Assembly: GCF_046237605.1 (NCBI RefSeq)
Contig: NZ_CP143542.1
Span: 992,001 to 1,056,000, forward strand
Length of the DNA stretch: 64,000 nucleotides
DNA from: Paraperibacillus marinus
Lineage (GTDB): Bacteria > Bacillota > Bacilli > Bacillales > DSM-1321
Direction of reading: 5' to 3'
Within the stretch, counting starts at the first letter, position 1, and every line of letters begins with the position of its first letter. This document shows positions 25,569 to 33,137 of the stretch, piece after piece. Under the pieces are notes generated by a model. It ran no database searches. It was given only the letters and a program-made list of their open reading frames with translations, and was not told the DNA's origin. The translations under genes and the position numbers were made by a program.

Positions 25569-25583
25569 ATGTAAGCGCCTACT
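25569..25583 (+). promoter_or_regulatory. CcpA cre site at the citZ start point
   Basis: ATGTAAGCGCCTACT matches WTGNAANCGNWNNCW with one mismatch (C for W). It sits on the predicted transcription start, where CcpA binding would repress citZ during glucose growth. Confidence 0.65.
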
Positions 25584-25835
25584 TGAAATTGGAAGATAGC
25601 TTGATTAATTGATAGAAGCATTTCTTCGGCAGCCTATTGAGCAAGCGCTCGGGGGCTGGTTTCCTGAAATGGCTGCAAGGGTAAAATAAACTTTCGCTAT
25701 GGACTGTGCCATTCAATGCTTACTTCTTCACAAACAGTATGGATGGACCGGAGCCCTGGTAGAAATGTTTTGCCAGTTTTATTAATTTCATATTTAAAAT
25801 ATATAGGCGAACTTTCATACAAAGGAGAGGTTTTT
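25584..25835 (+). promoter_or_regulatory. Long citZ leader
   Basis: About 250 untranslated bases. A hairpin can form at 25628-25660 (CAGCC ... GGCTG enclosing GAGC/GCTC). No T-run follows it, so it is not a terminator. In B. subtilis aconitase binds the citZ leader RNA; whether this hairpin plays that part is a guess. Confidence 0.35.
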
Positions 25836-26951
25836 ATGACAGCAACAAAAGGTCTGGAAGGAATTGTGGCAACTACTTCTTCCATCAGCTCTATCATTGA
25901 TGATACTTTGACATATGTGGGCTATGATATCGATGATCTTGCTGAAAATGCAAGTTTCGAAGAAGTCTTATATCTATTATTCCACCGCCGCCTTCCAAGC
26001 AAAAGCGAGCTTGATGAGCTGACTGTACAGCTTGCGGAAAATGCCGGGCTCCCACAGGAGGTTCTTGACCATTTCAAGATGTATCCAATCAAGGAAGTAC
26101 ACCCGATGGCTGCACTCCGCTCTGCCATTTCTCTTCTTGGGCTTTATGACCGGGAAGCCGACACCATGGATCCTGAAGCGAATTACCGTAAGGCCATCCG
26201 CATCCAGGCTCAGATTCCTTCTATTGTAACCGCCTTCTCGCGGGTAAGGAAAGGTCTTGAGCCTGTGGCTCCACGCACCGATTTAGGCTTTGCTGCAAAC
26301 TTTTTGTACATGCTGAGCGGAAAAGAACCATCCCCTGTTGAAATTGAGGCCTTCGATAAGGCGCTTGTGCTTCACGCCGACCATGAACTGAATGCTTCAA
26401 CTTTCACTGCACGTGTATGTGTTGCCACCCTGTCTGATATTTATTCAGGAATCACTGCTGCCATCGGGGCGTTGAAAGGTCCGTTGCATGGCGGAGCGAA
26501 TGAAGCTGTCATGAAGATGCTGACTGAAATCGGTTCAGTTGAAAACGTGACTCCTTATATCAGCCAGAAGCTGCAGAACAAAGAGAAAATCATGGGCTTC
26601 GGCCACCGTGTGTACCGCAAGGGAGATCCCCGCGCGAAGCATCTGAAGGAAATGTCTGAGAAGCTTACAAACCTGACCGGACAAGCTAAATACTATGAAA
26701 TGTCTGTGAAGATCGAGGAGCTGGTGACTTCCCAAAAACCGCTTCCTCCGAATGTTGACTTCTACTCCGCTTCGGTATATCACAGCCTGGGAATCGACCA
26801 TGATCTGTTCACTCCGATCTTTGCGGTCAGCAGGACATCCGGCTGGCTTGCCCACATCCTTGAACAGTATGATAACAACCGCCTGATCCGCCCGCGTGCA
26901 GAGTATACAGGCCCGGATATGCAGAAATATATTCCGATAGAAGAACGCTGA
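25836..26951 (+). CDS. citZ: Citrate synthase
   Basis: Condenses acetyl-CoA with oxaloacetate, entry step of the TCA cycle. 371 residues, type II-like short bacterial form. The catalytic residues are recognisable in HADHELNAST (His), GFGHRVYRKGDPRAK (His) and FYSASVYHSLGIDHDLFTP (Asp region). LHGGANEAVMKML is the citrate synthase signature. ATG at 25836 is 11 bases after AAAGGAGAGG; the frame stays open for 120 bases upstream inside the leader but without ribosome site. First gene of citZ-icd-mdh. Confidence 0.97.
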   Translation: MTATKGLEGIVATTSSISSIIDDTLTYVGYDIDDLAENASFEEVLYLLFHRRLPSKSELDELTVQLAENAGLPQEVLDHFKMYPIKEVHPMAALRSAISLLGLYDREADTMDPEANYRKAIRIQAQIPSIVTAFSRVRKGLEPVAPRTDLGFAANFLYMLSGKEPSPVEIEAFDKALVLHADHELNASTFTARVCVATLSDIYSGITAAIGALKGPLHGGANEAVMKMLTEIGSVENVTPYISQKLQNKEKIMGFGHRVYRKGDPRAKHLKEMSEKLTNLTGQAKYYEMSVKIEELVTSQKPLPPNVDFYSASVYHSLGIDHDLFTPIFAVSRTSGWLAHILEQYDNNRLIRPRAEYTGPDMQKYIPIEER

Positions 26952-27027
26952 TCACTGAAAAGTGCGAAAAGTTTTATATCAGGATGAAAATATAGTAAAT
27001 TGGTATATGGAATAAAAACATCACAGG

Positions 27028-27058
27028 CTCGGGCGGCCTCCTGCCGCCGGGGCTCCGA
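27028..27058 (+). promoter_or_regulatory. GC-rich hairpin between citZ and icd
   Basis: GGCGGC (27032-27037) pairs with GCCGCC (27043-27048), flanked by GGCTC/GGCTC-rich sequence and then ATTTTATG. It may be a partial terminator or an mRNA processing/stability element within the operon. Confidence 0.4.
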
Positions 27059-27083
27059 TTTTATGAAAATGGGGGAATTTAAA

Positions 27084-28355
27084 ATGACTCAAGGCCAAAA
27101 AATCACTGTCGAAAACGGTACATTGAATGTACCTAACAATCCGGTTATTCCTTTTATCGAGGGAGACGGAATCGGTCCTGATATCTGGGCTGCTGCTTCA
27201 CGCGTCTTGGAAGCTGCGGTTGAGAAGGCATATAACGGAGAAAAGAAAATTGAGTGGAAGGAAGTACTTGCAGGTGAAAAGGCTTTTAACCAGACAGGAG
27301 AATGGCTTCCTGCTGAAACTCTTGATGTAATCCGCGAATACATAATCGCCATCAAAGGACCTCTTACAACTCCAGTAGGCGGAGGAATCCGTTCACTGAA
27401 TGTTGCGCTTCGCCAGGAGCTTGACCTTTTTGTATGCCTGCGTCCTGTGCGCTATTTCGATGGAGTTCCTTCTCCAGTCAAACGCCCTGAAGATACCGAC
27501 ATGGTCATCTTCCGTGAAAACACAGAGGATATCTATGCAGGAATCGAATATCAGGAAGGCTCTGATGAAGTCAAGAAATTGATTCAGTTCCTAAAGGATG
27601 AAATGGGAGTAAACAAAATCCGTTTCCCTGAAACTTCAGGCATCGGAATCAAGCCGGTATCCCAAGAAGGAACGGAACGCCTGGTGCGCGCTGCCATCAA
27701 CTATGCGATCAAGGAAGGCCGTAAATCGGTAACTCTTGTTCACAAAGGAAACATCATGAAGTTCACGGAAGGCGCCTTCAAAAACTGGGGTTATGAATTA
27801 GCTGAAAAGGAATTCGGCGACAAGGTATTCACATGGGCACAGTATGACCGCCTGAAAGAAACAGACGGTACGGAAGCTGCGAATAAGGCTCAGTCTGAAG
27901 CAGAAGCTGCAGGCAAAATCATCATCAAGGATTCCATTGCGGATATCTTCCTCCAGCAGATCCTTACACGTCCGAAAGAATTCGATGTTGTGGCAACAAT
28001 GAACCTGAACGGTGATTACATTTCTGATGCCCTGGCTGCACAGGTTGGCGGAATCGGAATCGCTCCTGGAGCGAACATCAACTATGAATCCGGCCATGCC
28101 ATCTTTGAAGCCACTCATGGAACTGCACCTAAATATGCAGGCCAGGATAAGGTGAATCCTTCATCCGTACTTCTTTCCGGTGTACTTATGCTTGAACACC
28201 TGGGCTGGAATGAAGCTGCGAAGCTGGTCATCAATTCTGTTGAACAGACTATTTCTTCCAAAGTTGTCACTTATGACTTTGCCCGCCTGATGGACGGAGC
28301 AACAGAAGTGAAATGCTCAGAGTTTGCAGATGAGCTTATCAAGAACCTGGGGTAA
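27084..28355 (+). CDS. icd: Isocitrate dehydrogenase (NADP)
   Basis: Oxidises isocitrate to 2-oxoglutarate with NADP. 423 residues. The N-terminal FIEGDGIGPDIW loop, the substrate loop TTPVGGGIRSLNVALRQ with the Ser that is phosphorylated in E. coli, the VFRENTEDIYAGIEY motif and the C-terminal nucleotide loop HGTAPKYAGQDKVNPSS are all present. ATG at 27084 preceded by GGGGGAA; an upstream in-frame start would add a Cys/Arg-rich leader with no ribosome site. Second gene of the citZ-icd-mdh operon. Confidence 0.97.
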   Translation: MTQGQKITVENGTLNVPNNPVIPFIEGDGIGPDIWAAASRVLEAAVEKAYNGEKKIEWKEVLAGEKAFNQTGEWLPAETLDVIREYIIAIKGPLTTPVGGGIRSLNVALRQELDLFVCLRPVRYFDGVPSPVKRPEDTDMVIFRENTEDIYAGIEYQEGSDEVKKLIQFLKDEMGVNKIRFPETSGIGIKPVSQEGTERLVRAAINYAIKEGRKSVTLVHKGNIMKFTEGAFKNWGYELAEKEFGDKVFTWAQYDRLKETDGTEAANKAQSEAEAAGKIIIKDSIADIFLQQILTRPKEFDVVATMNLNGDYISDALAAQVGGIGIAPGANINYESGHAIFEATHGTAPKYAGQDKVNPSSVLLSGVLMLEHLGWNEAAKLVINSVEQTISSKVVTYDFARLMDGATEVKCSEFADELIKNLG

Positions 28356-28396
28356 CAGCCGGAATGTTGGCGGGGGTCTTTCCCCCTGCCGGCTTC
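28356..28396 (+). terminator. Strong hairpin between icd and mdh (attenuator)
   Basis: GCCGG...CGGGGG and CCCCC-TGCCGGC make a two-part stem over 40 bases, followed by TTCTTTG. It could lower read-through into mdh or protect the upstream mRNA. Confidence 0.55.
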
Positions 28397-28431
28397 TTTG
28401 TACATAAGTAAGAATCGAGGAGGAAAATGAT

Positions 28432-29370
28432 ATGACTTTCAGACGCAAAAAGATTTCTGTAATCGGCGGAGGCTTCACTGGTGCCACAACTGCCTTCCTG
28501 CTTGCCCAGAAGGAATTGGGTGACGTTGTATTGGTTGACATCCCGCAGGCTGAAAATCCGGTTAAAGGGAAAGCGCTGGATATGCTCCAGGCAGGACCTG
28601 TCCAAGGCTTTGATGCCAATATGACTGGAACAGCCAATTATGAAGATACAAGGGATTCAGATATCGTCATCATCACAGCCGGGATTGCACGTAAACCAGG
28701 GATGAGCCGCGATGATTTGGTTCAGACGAACCAGAAGGTTATGAAATCCGTAACAGGCGAGATTGTTAAATATTCTCCAAACTCAACGATTATCGTACTT
28801 ACCAATCCGGTTGATGCCATGACATATACTGTCTTTAAAGAATCAGGGTTTCCGAAGAACCGGGTAATCGGCCAATCCGGAGTCCTGGATACTGCGCGCT
28901 TCCGTACATTCATAGCCCATGAGCTGAATCTTTCTGTAAAAGATGTTACAGGGTTCGTCCTTGGGGGCCATGGGGACGATATGGTTCCGCTTGTCCGCTA
29001 TTCGTATGCCGGCGGAATTCCGCTGGATACACTGATCTCAAAGGAACGGCTTGAAGAGATTGTGGACCGCACACGCAAAGGCGGGGCTGAAATCGTTAAC
29101 CTTCTAGGAAACGGAAGTGCCTATTATGCACCTGCTGCTTCCCTTGTGGAGATGACAGAAGCCATCCTGAAAGACCAGCGCAGGGTCCTGCCGACAATCG
29201 CCTATCTTGAGGGAGAGTACGGGTTTGAAGGAATTTACCTTGGAGTTCCAACAGTGCTTGGCGCAAATGGAATCGAGAAAATTTTCGAACTTGAACTTAC
29301 AGAAGACGAAAAGGCAGCCCTTCAAAAGTCTGCAGATTCTGTGCGCAATGTAATGGATGTTCTAGTTTAA
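28432..29370 (+). CDS. mdh: Malate dehydrogenase
   Basis: NAD-dependent oxidation of malate to oxaloacetate. 312 residues of the LDH-like MDH group found in bacilli. N-terminal Rossmann motif VIGGGFTGATTAFLLAQ, acidic VLVDIPQ that favours NAD, VLTNPVDAMTYTVFKESG, and the catalytic GGHGDDMVPLVRYS with His. Arg residues of the mobile loop (KPGMSRDDL) select malate. ATG follows GAGGAGGAAAATGAT. Distal gene of the citZ-icd-mdh operon; a long terminator follows. Confidence 0.97.
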   Translation: MTFRRKKISVIGGGFTGATTAFLLAQKELGDVVLVDIPQAENPVKGKALDMLQAGPVQGFDANMTGTANYEDTRDSDIVIITAGIARKPGMSRDDLVQTNQKVMKSVTGEIVKYSPNSTIIVLTNPVDAMTYTVFKESGFPKNRVIGQSGVLDTARFRTFIAHELNLSVKDVTGFVLGGHGDDMVPLVRYSYAGGIPLDTLISKERLEEIVDRTRKGGAEIVNLLGNGSAYYAPAASLVEMTEAILKDQRRVLPTIAYLEGEYGFEGIYLGVPTVLGANGIEKIFELELTEDEKAALQKSADSVRNVMDVLV

Positions 29371-29393
29371 TTTTCATATGACAGGAAAACATT

Positions 29394-29440
29394 AAAGGGA
29401 TTGGCTTACAGATCCAGAATCATACAGCCAATCCCTTTTT
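29394..29440 (+). terminator. Terminator of the citZ-icd-mdh operon
   Basis: AAAGGGATTGGCT and AGCCAATCCCTTT pair perfectly around a loop of about 20 bases, with five T at the end. Confidence 0.85.
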
Positions 29441-29493
29441 CATACCTTTATAATAGGTATAAAACCTAAATGGGTGGAGGTCGTTTGTGTATC

Positions 29494-29970
29494 ATGCTGC
29501 TTGGCAAGAAAAGAAAACTGGGTAGATGCATAGAGGAAATCAAGGCTGGCGAAAAGCTGACGCTCACAGAAAAAATAGAAGACAAAGATCTGTTATTGTA
29601 TCTGGGATTGACGAATGATGCAAACCCTTTATTCATCCAGCATGACTATGCTTCACAGACAAAATTTAAGAAACCGATCGTACCGACTATTATGCTTACT
29701 GGCATCCTGACAGCGGCTGTGTCAAAATATCTCCCGGGTCCCGGAAGTCACATCCTGAAGCAGGAACTGATTTTTCATAAACCGATCTTCCATTACGGGA
29801 CCGTCAAATTCCTTCTGGAAGTAGCGGATGTTGATTATGCAAAAAAGACCGTGACCATATCGGTACAGGGAGAAAATGAAGCGGACGAACTTGCGGTTGA
29901 GGGGTCTTTCACTGTCTGCCCTCCGGAATACCGTGACGGAACAGATGGGAATGCGCTGGAGAATTTTTAA
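29494..29970 (+). CDS. MaoC-like hotdog dehydratase
   Basis: Single MaoC-type hotdog domain, about 158 residues, of the (R)-specific enoyl-CoA hydratase-like group. The family pattern is visible: DANPLFIQHDYASQTKFKKPIVPTIMLTGIL (given in part: DANPLFIQHDYAS and PIVPTIMLTG), where relatives have the catalytic D-H pair. Here Asp and His of DANPLFIQHDYA are present. Start uncertain: ATG at 29494 gives MLLGKKRKLGR; a TTG at 29485 or ATG at 29470 are possible because GGAGGT is at 29476-29481. Lies alone between the mdh and phoP units with its own terminator. Substrate unknown. Confidence 0.8.
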   Translation: MLLGKKRKLGRCIEEIKAGEKLTLTEKIEDKDLLLYLGLTNDANPLFIQHDYASQTKFKKPIVPTIMLTGILTAAVSKYLPGPGSHILKQELIFHKPIFHYGTVKFLLEVADVDYAKKTVTISVQGENEADELAVEGSFTVCPPEYRDGTDGNALENF

Positions 29971-29973
29971 TTA

Positions 29974-30012
29974 CAGAGCCCGGGAGAAGAAATTCTTTCA
30001 GGGCTTTTTCTC
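29974..30012 (+). terminator. Terminator of the MaoC-like gene
   Basis: AGAGCCC / GGGCT with a GAAGAAA/TTCTTTC upper stem, then TTTTTCTCT. Confidence 0.7.
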
Positions 30013-30337
30013 TGCCGTTTGATTGGGAATCATGAGGCCTGCAGCTGGGTGTGCACATCATTTATCTTACTGGCATTTCTGCCTGAGCCTTACTCCGCTC
30101 CACCGCCTTTTTGTGTTTGTTCCTGCTTTTGTCCAGTTCCATCCCATGCATGGATTGCGAGCAGAAAACTCATGTTTGTTTTTATACATGGCGTTCTTTA
30201 TAGAGGTTTTGATGAATCTTCTGAAAACTCTCTTACTGTTCCATTATTGTAGTTTATAAATAATTGATTATAATAAGGAGTGTAGAACTGGCTCACATAA
30301 TGGATAAAGGGGAATCTATTTTCTTTGGGAGGAATCT
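30013..30337 (+). promoter_or_regulatory. phoP upstream region with candidate promoter
   Basis: TTGTAG (30247-30252), 16 bases, TATAAT (30269-30274) is the best promoter. I see no TTAACA-type Pho box repeats. The remaining ~230 bases contain only overlapping, unconvincing short frames. Confidence 0.45.
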
Positions 30338-31057
30338 ATGAGCAAAAAAGTACTGGTGGTAGATGATGAAGAATCAATAGTAACTCTCCTTCAATACAAT
30401 CTTGAACAGGCTGGTTTTGATGTAGTAACTGCGATGGATGGCAGGGAAGGAGTCAAGAAAGCCGTTGAGGAAGCACCTGACCTTGTCATCCTTGATCTTA
30501 TGCTGCCTGAAATGGACGGCCTGGAGGTTTGTAAACAGCTGCGGCAGCAGAAGCTTAATGTTCCGATTCTTATGCTTACAGCCAAGGACGATGAGTTTGA
30601 TAAGGTTCTCGGACTGGAGCTTGGGGCGGACGATTATTTGACCAAGCCGTTCAGTCCTCGTGAAGTGATTGCCAGGATCAAGGCTATTTTGCGAAGATCC
30701 CAGTTCCAGGCTGAAGCGGGAGATCAGGCGTCTGGGGATGAAGGGGACCTCCTTAAGATGGGGGACCTGAAAATATATCCTGAACGCTATGAAGCGTACT
30801 TTGAAGGCAATCAGCTGGAATTGACCCCGAAGGAATTCGAGTTATTATTATATCTTGCTAAACATAAAGGCAGAGTGCTGACGAGAGATCAGCTGCTGAG
30901 CGCCGTTTGGAACTATGATTTTGCGGGGGACACGAGGATCGTCGATGTCCATATCAGCCATTTAAGGGATAAGATAGAAACCAATACTAAAAAGCCTCTG
31001 TATATAAAAACAATCAGAGGGCTTGGTTATAAGCTTGAGGAGCCGAAGGGAGAATGA
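30338..31057 (+). CDS. phoP: Phosphate regulon response regulator PhoP
   Basis: OmpR-family response regulator, 239 residues. Receiver domain 1-~120 with DDEE acidic pocket at 9-12, phosphoacceptor Asp 53 in ILDLMLPEMDG and Lys in LTKPFSPRE; then an acidic linker and a winged-helix DNA-binding domain (LELTPKEFELLLYLAKHKGR, RIVDVHISHLRDKIE). It activates phosphate uptake and cell wall teichoic acid switching genes in B. subtilis under phosphate starvation. ATG follows GGGAGGAATCT. Overlaps phoR by four bases. Confidence 0.95.
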   Translation: MSKKVLVVDDEESIVTLLQYNLEQAGFDVVTAMDGREGVKKAVEEAPDLVILDLMLPEMDGLEVCKQLRQQKLNVPILMLTAKDDEFDKVLGLELGADDYLTKPFSPREVIARIKAILRRSQFQAEAGDQASGDEGDLLKMGDLKIYPERYEAYFEGNQLELTPKEFELLLYLAKHKGRVLTRDQLLSAVWNYDFAGDTRIVDVHISHLRDKIETNTKKPLYIKTIRGLGYKLEEPKGE

Positions 31058-32847
31058 GCCGTTACCGCTCAGGGCTCTTTTTTGCATTAGTGATCCTATT
31101 GCTGGCGGTATTTTTGGGACTGGGGATTGTCCTTGGCCAGCTTTTTAAGGATTATTACATAGATACATTCAATGACCGGCTGCAAAAGGAAACTAAATTC
31201 GTTTCGCAGTATATTCAGGAAAATCAGGGAGTCGAAGCTGCCATAGCAAGCGGGAAAGTCGACAAGCTGACTGAGATGCTGGATTCCAATATTACAATTG
31301 CAGACCAGGACGGAGATATTTTATTCAGCACAACCAATGTTACAACAAAAAACAGACAGATCCGTGATGAAGCCATCAGAAGCATTGCACGCACCCAGTT
31401 CGGCGGGAATGAGCCGACTGAAGGCTACGATGTTACTGAAGGCAAATATGAGCAGCATTATTATTGGAAAAAGCTGAGGACGGGCAGCGGGCATGCTTTT
31501 GTCGTTTTAAGCAATCAGCTGGATATGCTGCAGAAAGCAAGCCAAAAGATGTGGCTTATCCTTGCCTTCAGTCTTGGGACCGCATTGATTGTCATCCTGG
31601 TGCTTGCTGCAACGATAACGACCCGCTACACCAAGCCGATAGAAGCGGCGACAAAGGCGGCTATTGAGCTTGCGAAAGGAAATTATAAAGTCCGCACTTA
31701 CGAGGAGAATTCCTTTGAAACCGGAATGCTCTCAAATTCTATCAACATTCTAGCCCGAAACCTGCAGGAGATGGAAGAACACAGGGAAATGCAGCAGGAC
31801 AGGCTTGGCACACTGGTTGAAAACATGGGCAGCGGTGTCCTGCTCATCGACAGCAGAGGTTCTATCACCCTGATCAATAGAACCTACAGGCAGACTTTTA
31901 ATGTGGATCCTTCTTTCTTCCTTTATCGCCTCTATTATGAGGTAATAGAGCATAAAGAAGTCATCCAGATGATAGAAAATATCTTCATGATGGAGCAAAG
32001 CATCAAAAAACAGCTGATCCTTCCGCTTAATCTGGAGATGCGCTATTTTGAGATATACGGTGCACCGATCATCGGGAATCATGATGAATGGAAGGGCATT
32101 CTGCTTGTGTTCCATGACATAACGGAACTGAAAAAGCTGGAACAGGTACGGAAGGATTTTGTGGCAAATGTCTCGCATGAGCTAAAGACACCCATCACAT
32201 CCATTAAAGGATTTACAGAAACACTCCTTGACGGCGCTCTGCATGATGAGAAGTTCCTGAAGCACTTCCTTGGGATTGTGCTTAAAGAAAGCGACAGAAT
32301 GCAGACGCTCATCCAGGAACTCCTCGATTTATCGAAAATCGAGCAGCAGGGCTTCTCCCTGTCTATACAAAAGGTGGATCTGAATAAGCTTCTGCAGGAG
32401 ACAATCGCGATTTTTGAACAAAGGGCGGCTGAGAAAGAAATCAAGCTCACTTCCCCATCTCTCTTAAACCCTCTGATCATAGACGGAGACAGTTTCCGTA
32501 TAAAGCAGATTGTCATCAACCTGGTGAGCAACGCGATTGCCTATACACCTGCGGGCGGGGCGGTGACGGTGTCTCTTTCCGAAAGCAGGGAGGCGGCCAA
32601 GCTGAGTGTGAAGGATACAGGAATCGGCATTGCGAAGGAAGAGCTTCCGCGTATATTTGAGCGGTTCTACCGGATTGATAAGGCCAGAAGCAGGAATTCG
32701 GGCGGCACAGGCCTTGGACTTGCAATCGTTAAACATCTGGTAGAGGCGCATAAAGGAGTTCTCCGTGTTGAAAGCGAAGCAGGCAGAGGCACAGAATTCA
32801 CTGTCGAGTTCCAAAAGCGCCTAAAAGAAGAAAAAGGTTCAGGGTGA
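31054..32847 (+). CDS. phoR: Phosphate sensor histidine kinase PhoR
   Basis: Membrane kinase of 597 residues paired with PhoP. Helix 1 at about 8-30, an extracytoplasmic domain to about 164, helix 2 at about 166-188 (LILAFSLGTALIVILVLAA), HAMP (about 190-245), a PAS domain (about 250-355), then HisKA with phospho-acceptor His 375 (FVANVSHELKTPITS) and HATPase with N, G1 (VKDTGIGIAKEELP) and G2 (GGTGLGLAIV) boxes. The start overlaps the phoP stop (ATGA), so the pair is one operon. Confidence 0.95.
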   Translation: MSRYRSGLFFALVILLLAVFLGLGIVLGQLFKDYYIDTFNDRLQKETKFVSQYIQENQGVEAAIASGKVDKLTEMLDSNITIADQDGDILFSTTNVTTKNRQIRDEAIRSIARTQFGGNEPTEGYDVTEGKYEQHYYWKKLRTGSGHAFVVLSNQLDMLQKASQKMWLILAFSLGTALIVILVLAATITTRYTKPIEAATKAAIELAKGNYKVRTYEENSFETGMLSNSINILARNLQEMEEHREMQQDRLGTLVENMGSGVLLIDSRGSITLINRTYRQTFNVDPSFFLYRLYYEVIEHKEVIQMIENIFMMEQSIKKQLILPLNLEMRYFEIYGAPIIGNHDEWKGILLVFHDITELKKLEQVRKDFVANVSHELKTPITSIKGFTETLLDGALHDEKFLKHFLGIVLKESDRMQTLIQELLDLSKIEQQGFSLSIQKVDLNKLLQETIAIFEQRAAEKEIKLTSPSLLNPLIIDGDSFRIKQIVINLVSNAIAYTPAGGAVTVSLSESREAAKLSVKDTGIGIAKEELPRIFERFYRIDKARSRNSGGTGLGLAIVKHLVEAHKGVLRVESEAGRGTEFTVEFQKRLKEEKGSG

Positions 32848-32946
32848 AGGCCGTGCATTTACAATACTTTTACAATACCGCATATCTCCCTTTACAAAGA
32901 GATAATAGAATAAATTGTGAAAGACCCCTTCATCCAAGGAGCCATT

Positions 32947-32985
32947 AGAAGAGGCGAAAACTACCCCGTTTTCGCCTCTTCGCCC
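32947..32985 (+). terminator. Terminator of phoPR
   Basis: GAAGAGGCGAAAAC and GTTTTCGCCTCTTC form a 14-pair stem with a six-base loop. The tail is CGCCCTTTAT, so strength is uncertain. Confidence 0.7.
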
Positions 32986-33137
32986 TTTATAAAAGGAATC
33001 ATGCCGTTATTTTTCTTTCCTATCCCTCACATGATAGAATAAAGAAGAATCAAACGGCTTTTTTGTGTTTTCAAACATTGCATATATTGAATCACTCCAT
33101 ATTAATAAAGTCTGTTTTTATGAGGAGGAAACGTTCA

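Noticed and set aside
30019..30259. Two overlapping 77-78 codon frames before phoP
   Set aside because: Cys-rich, low-complexity products in different frames, no ribosome site and overlap with the promoter region.
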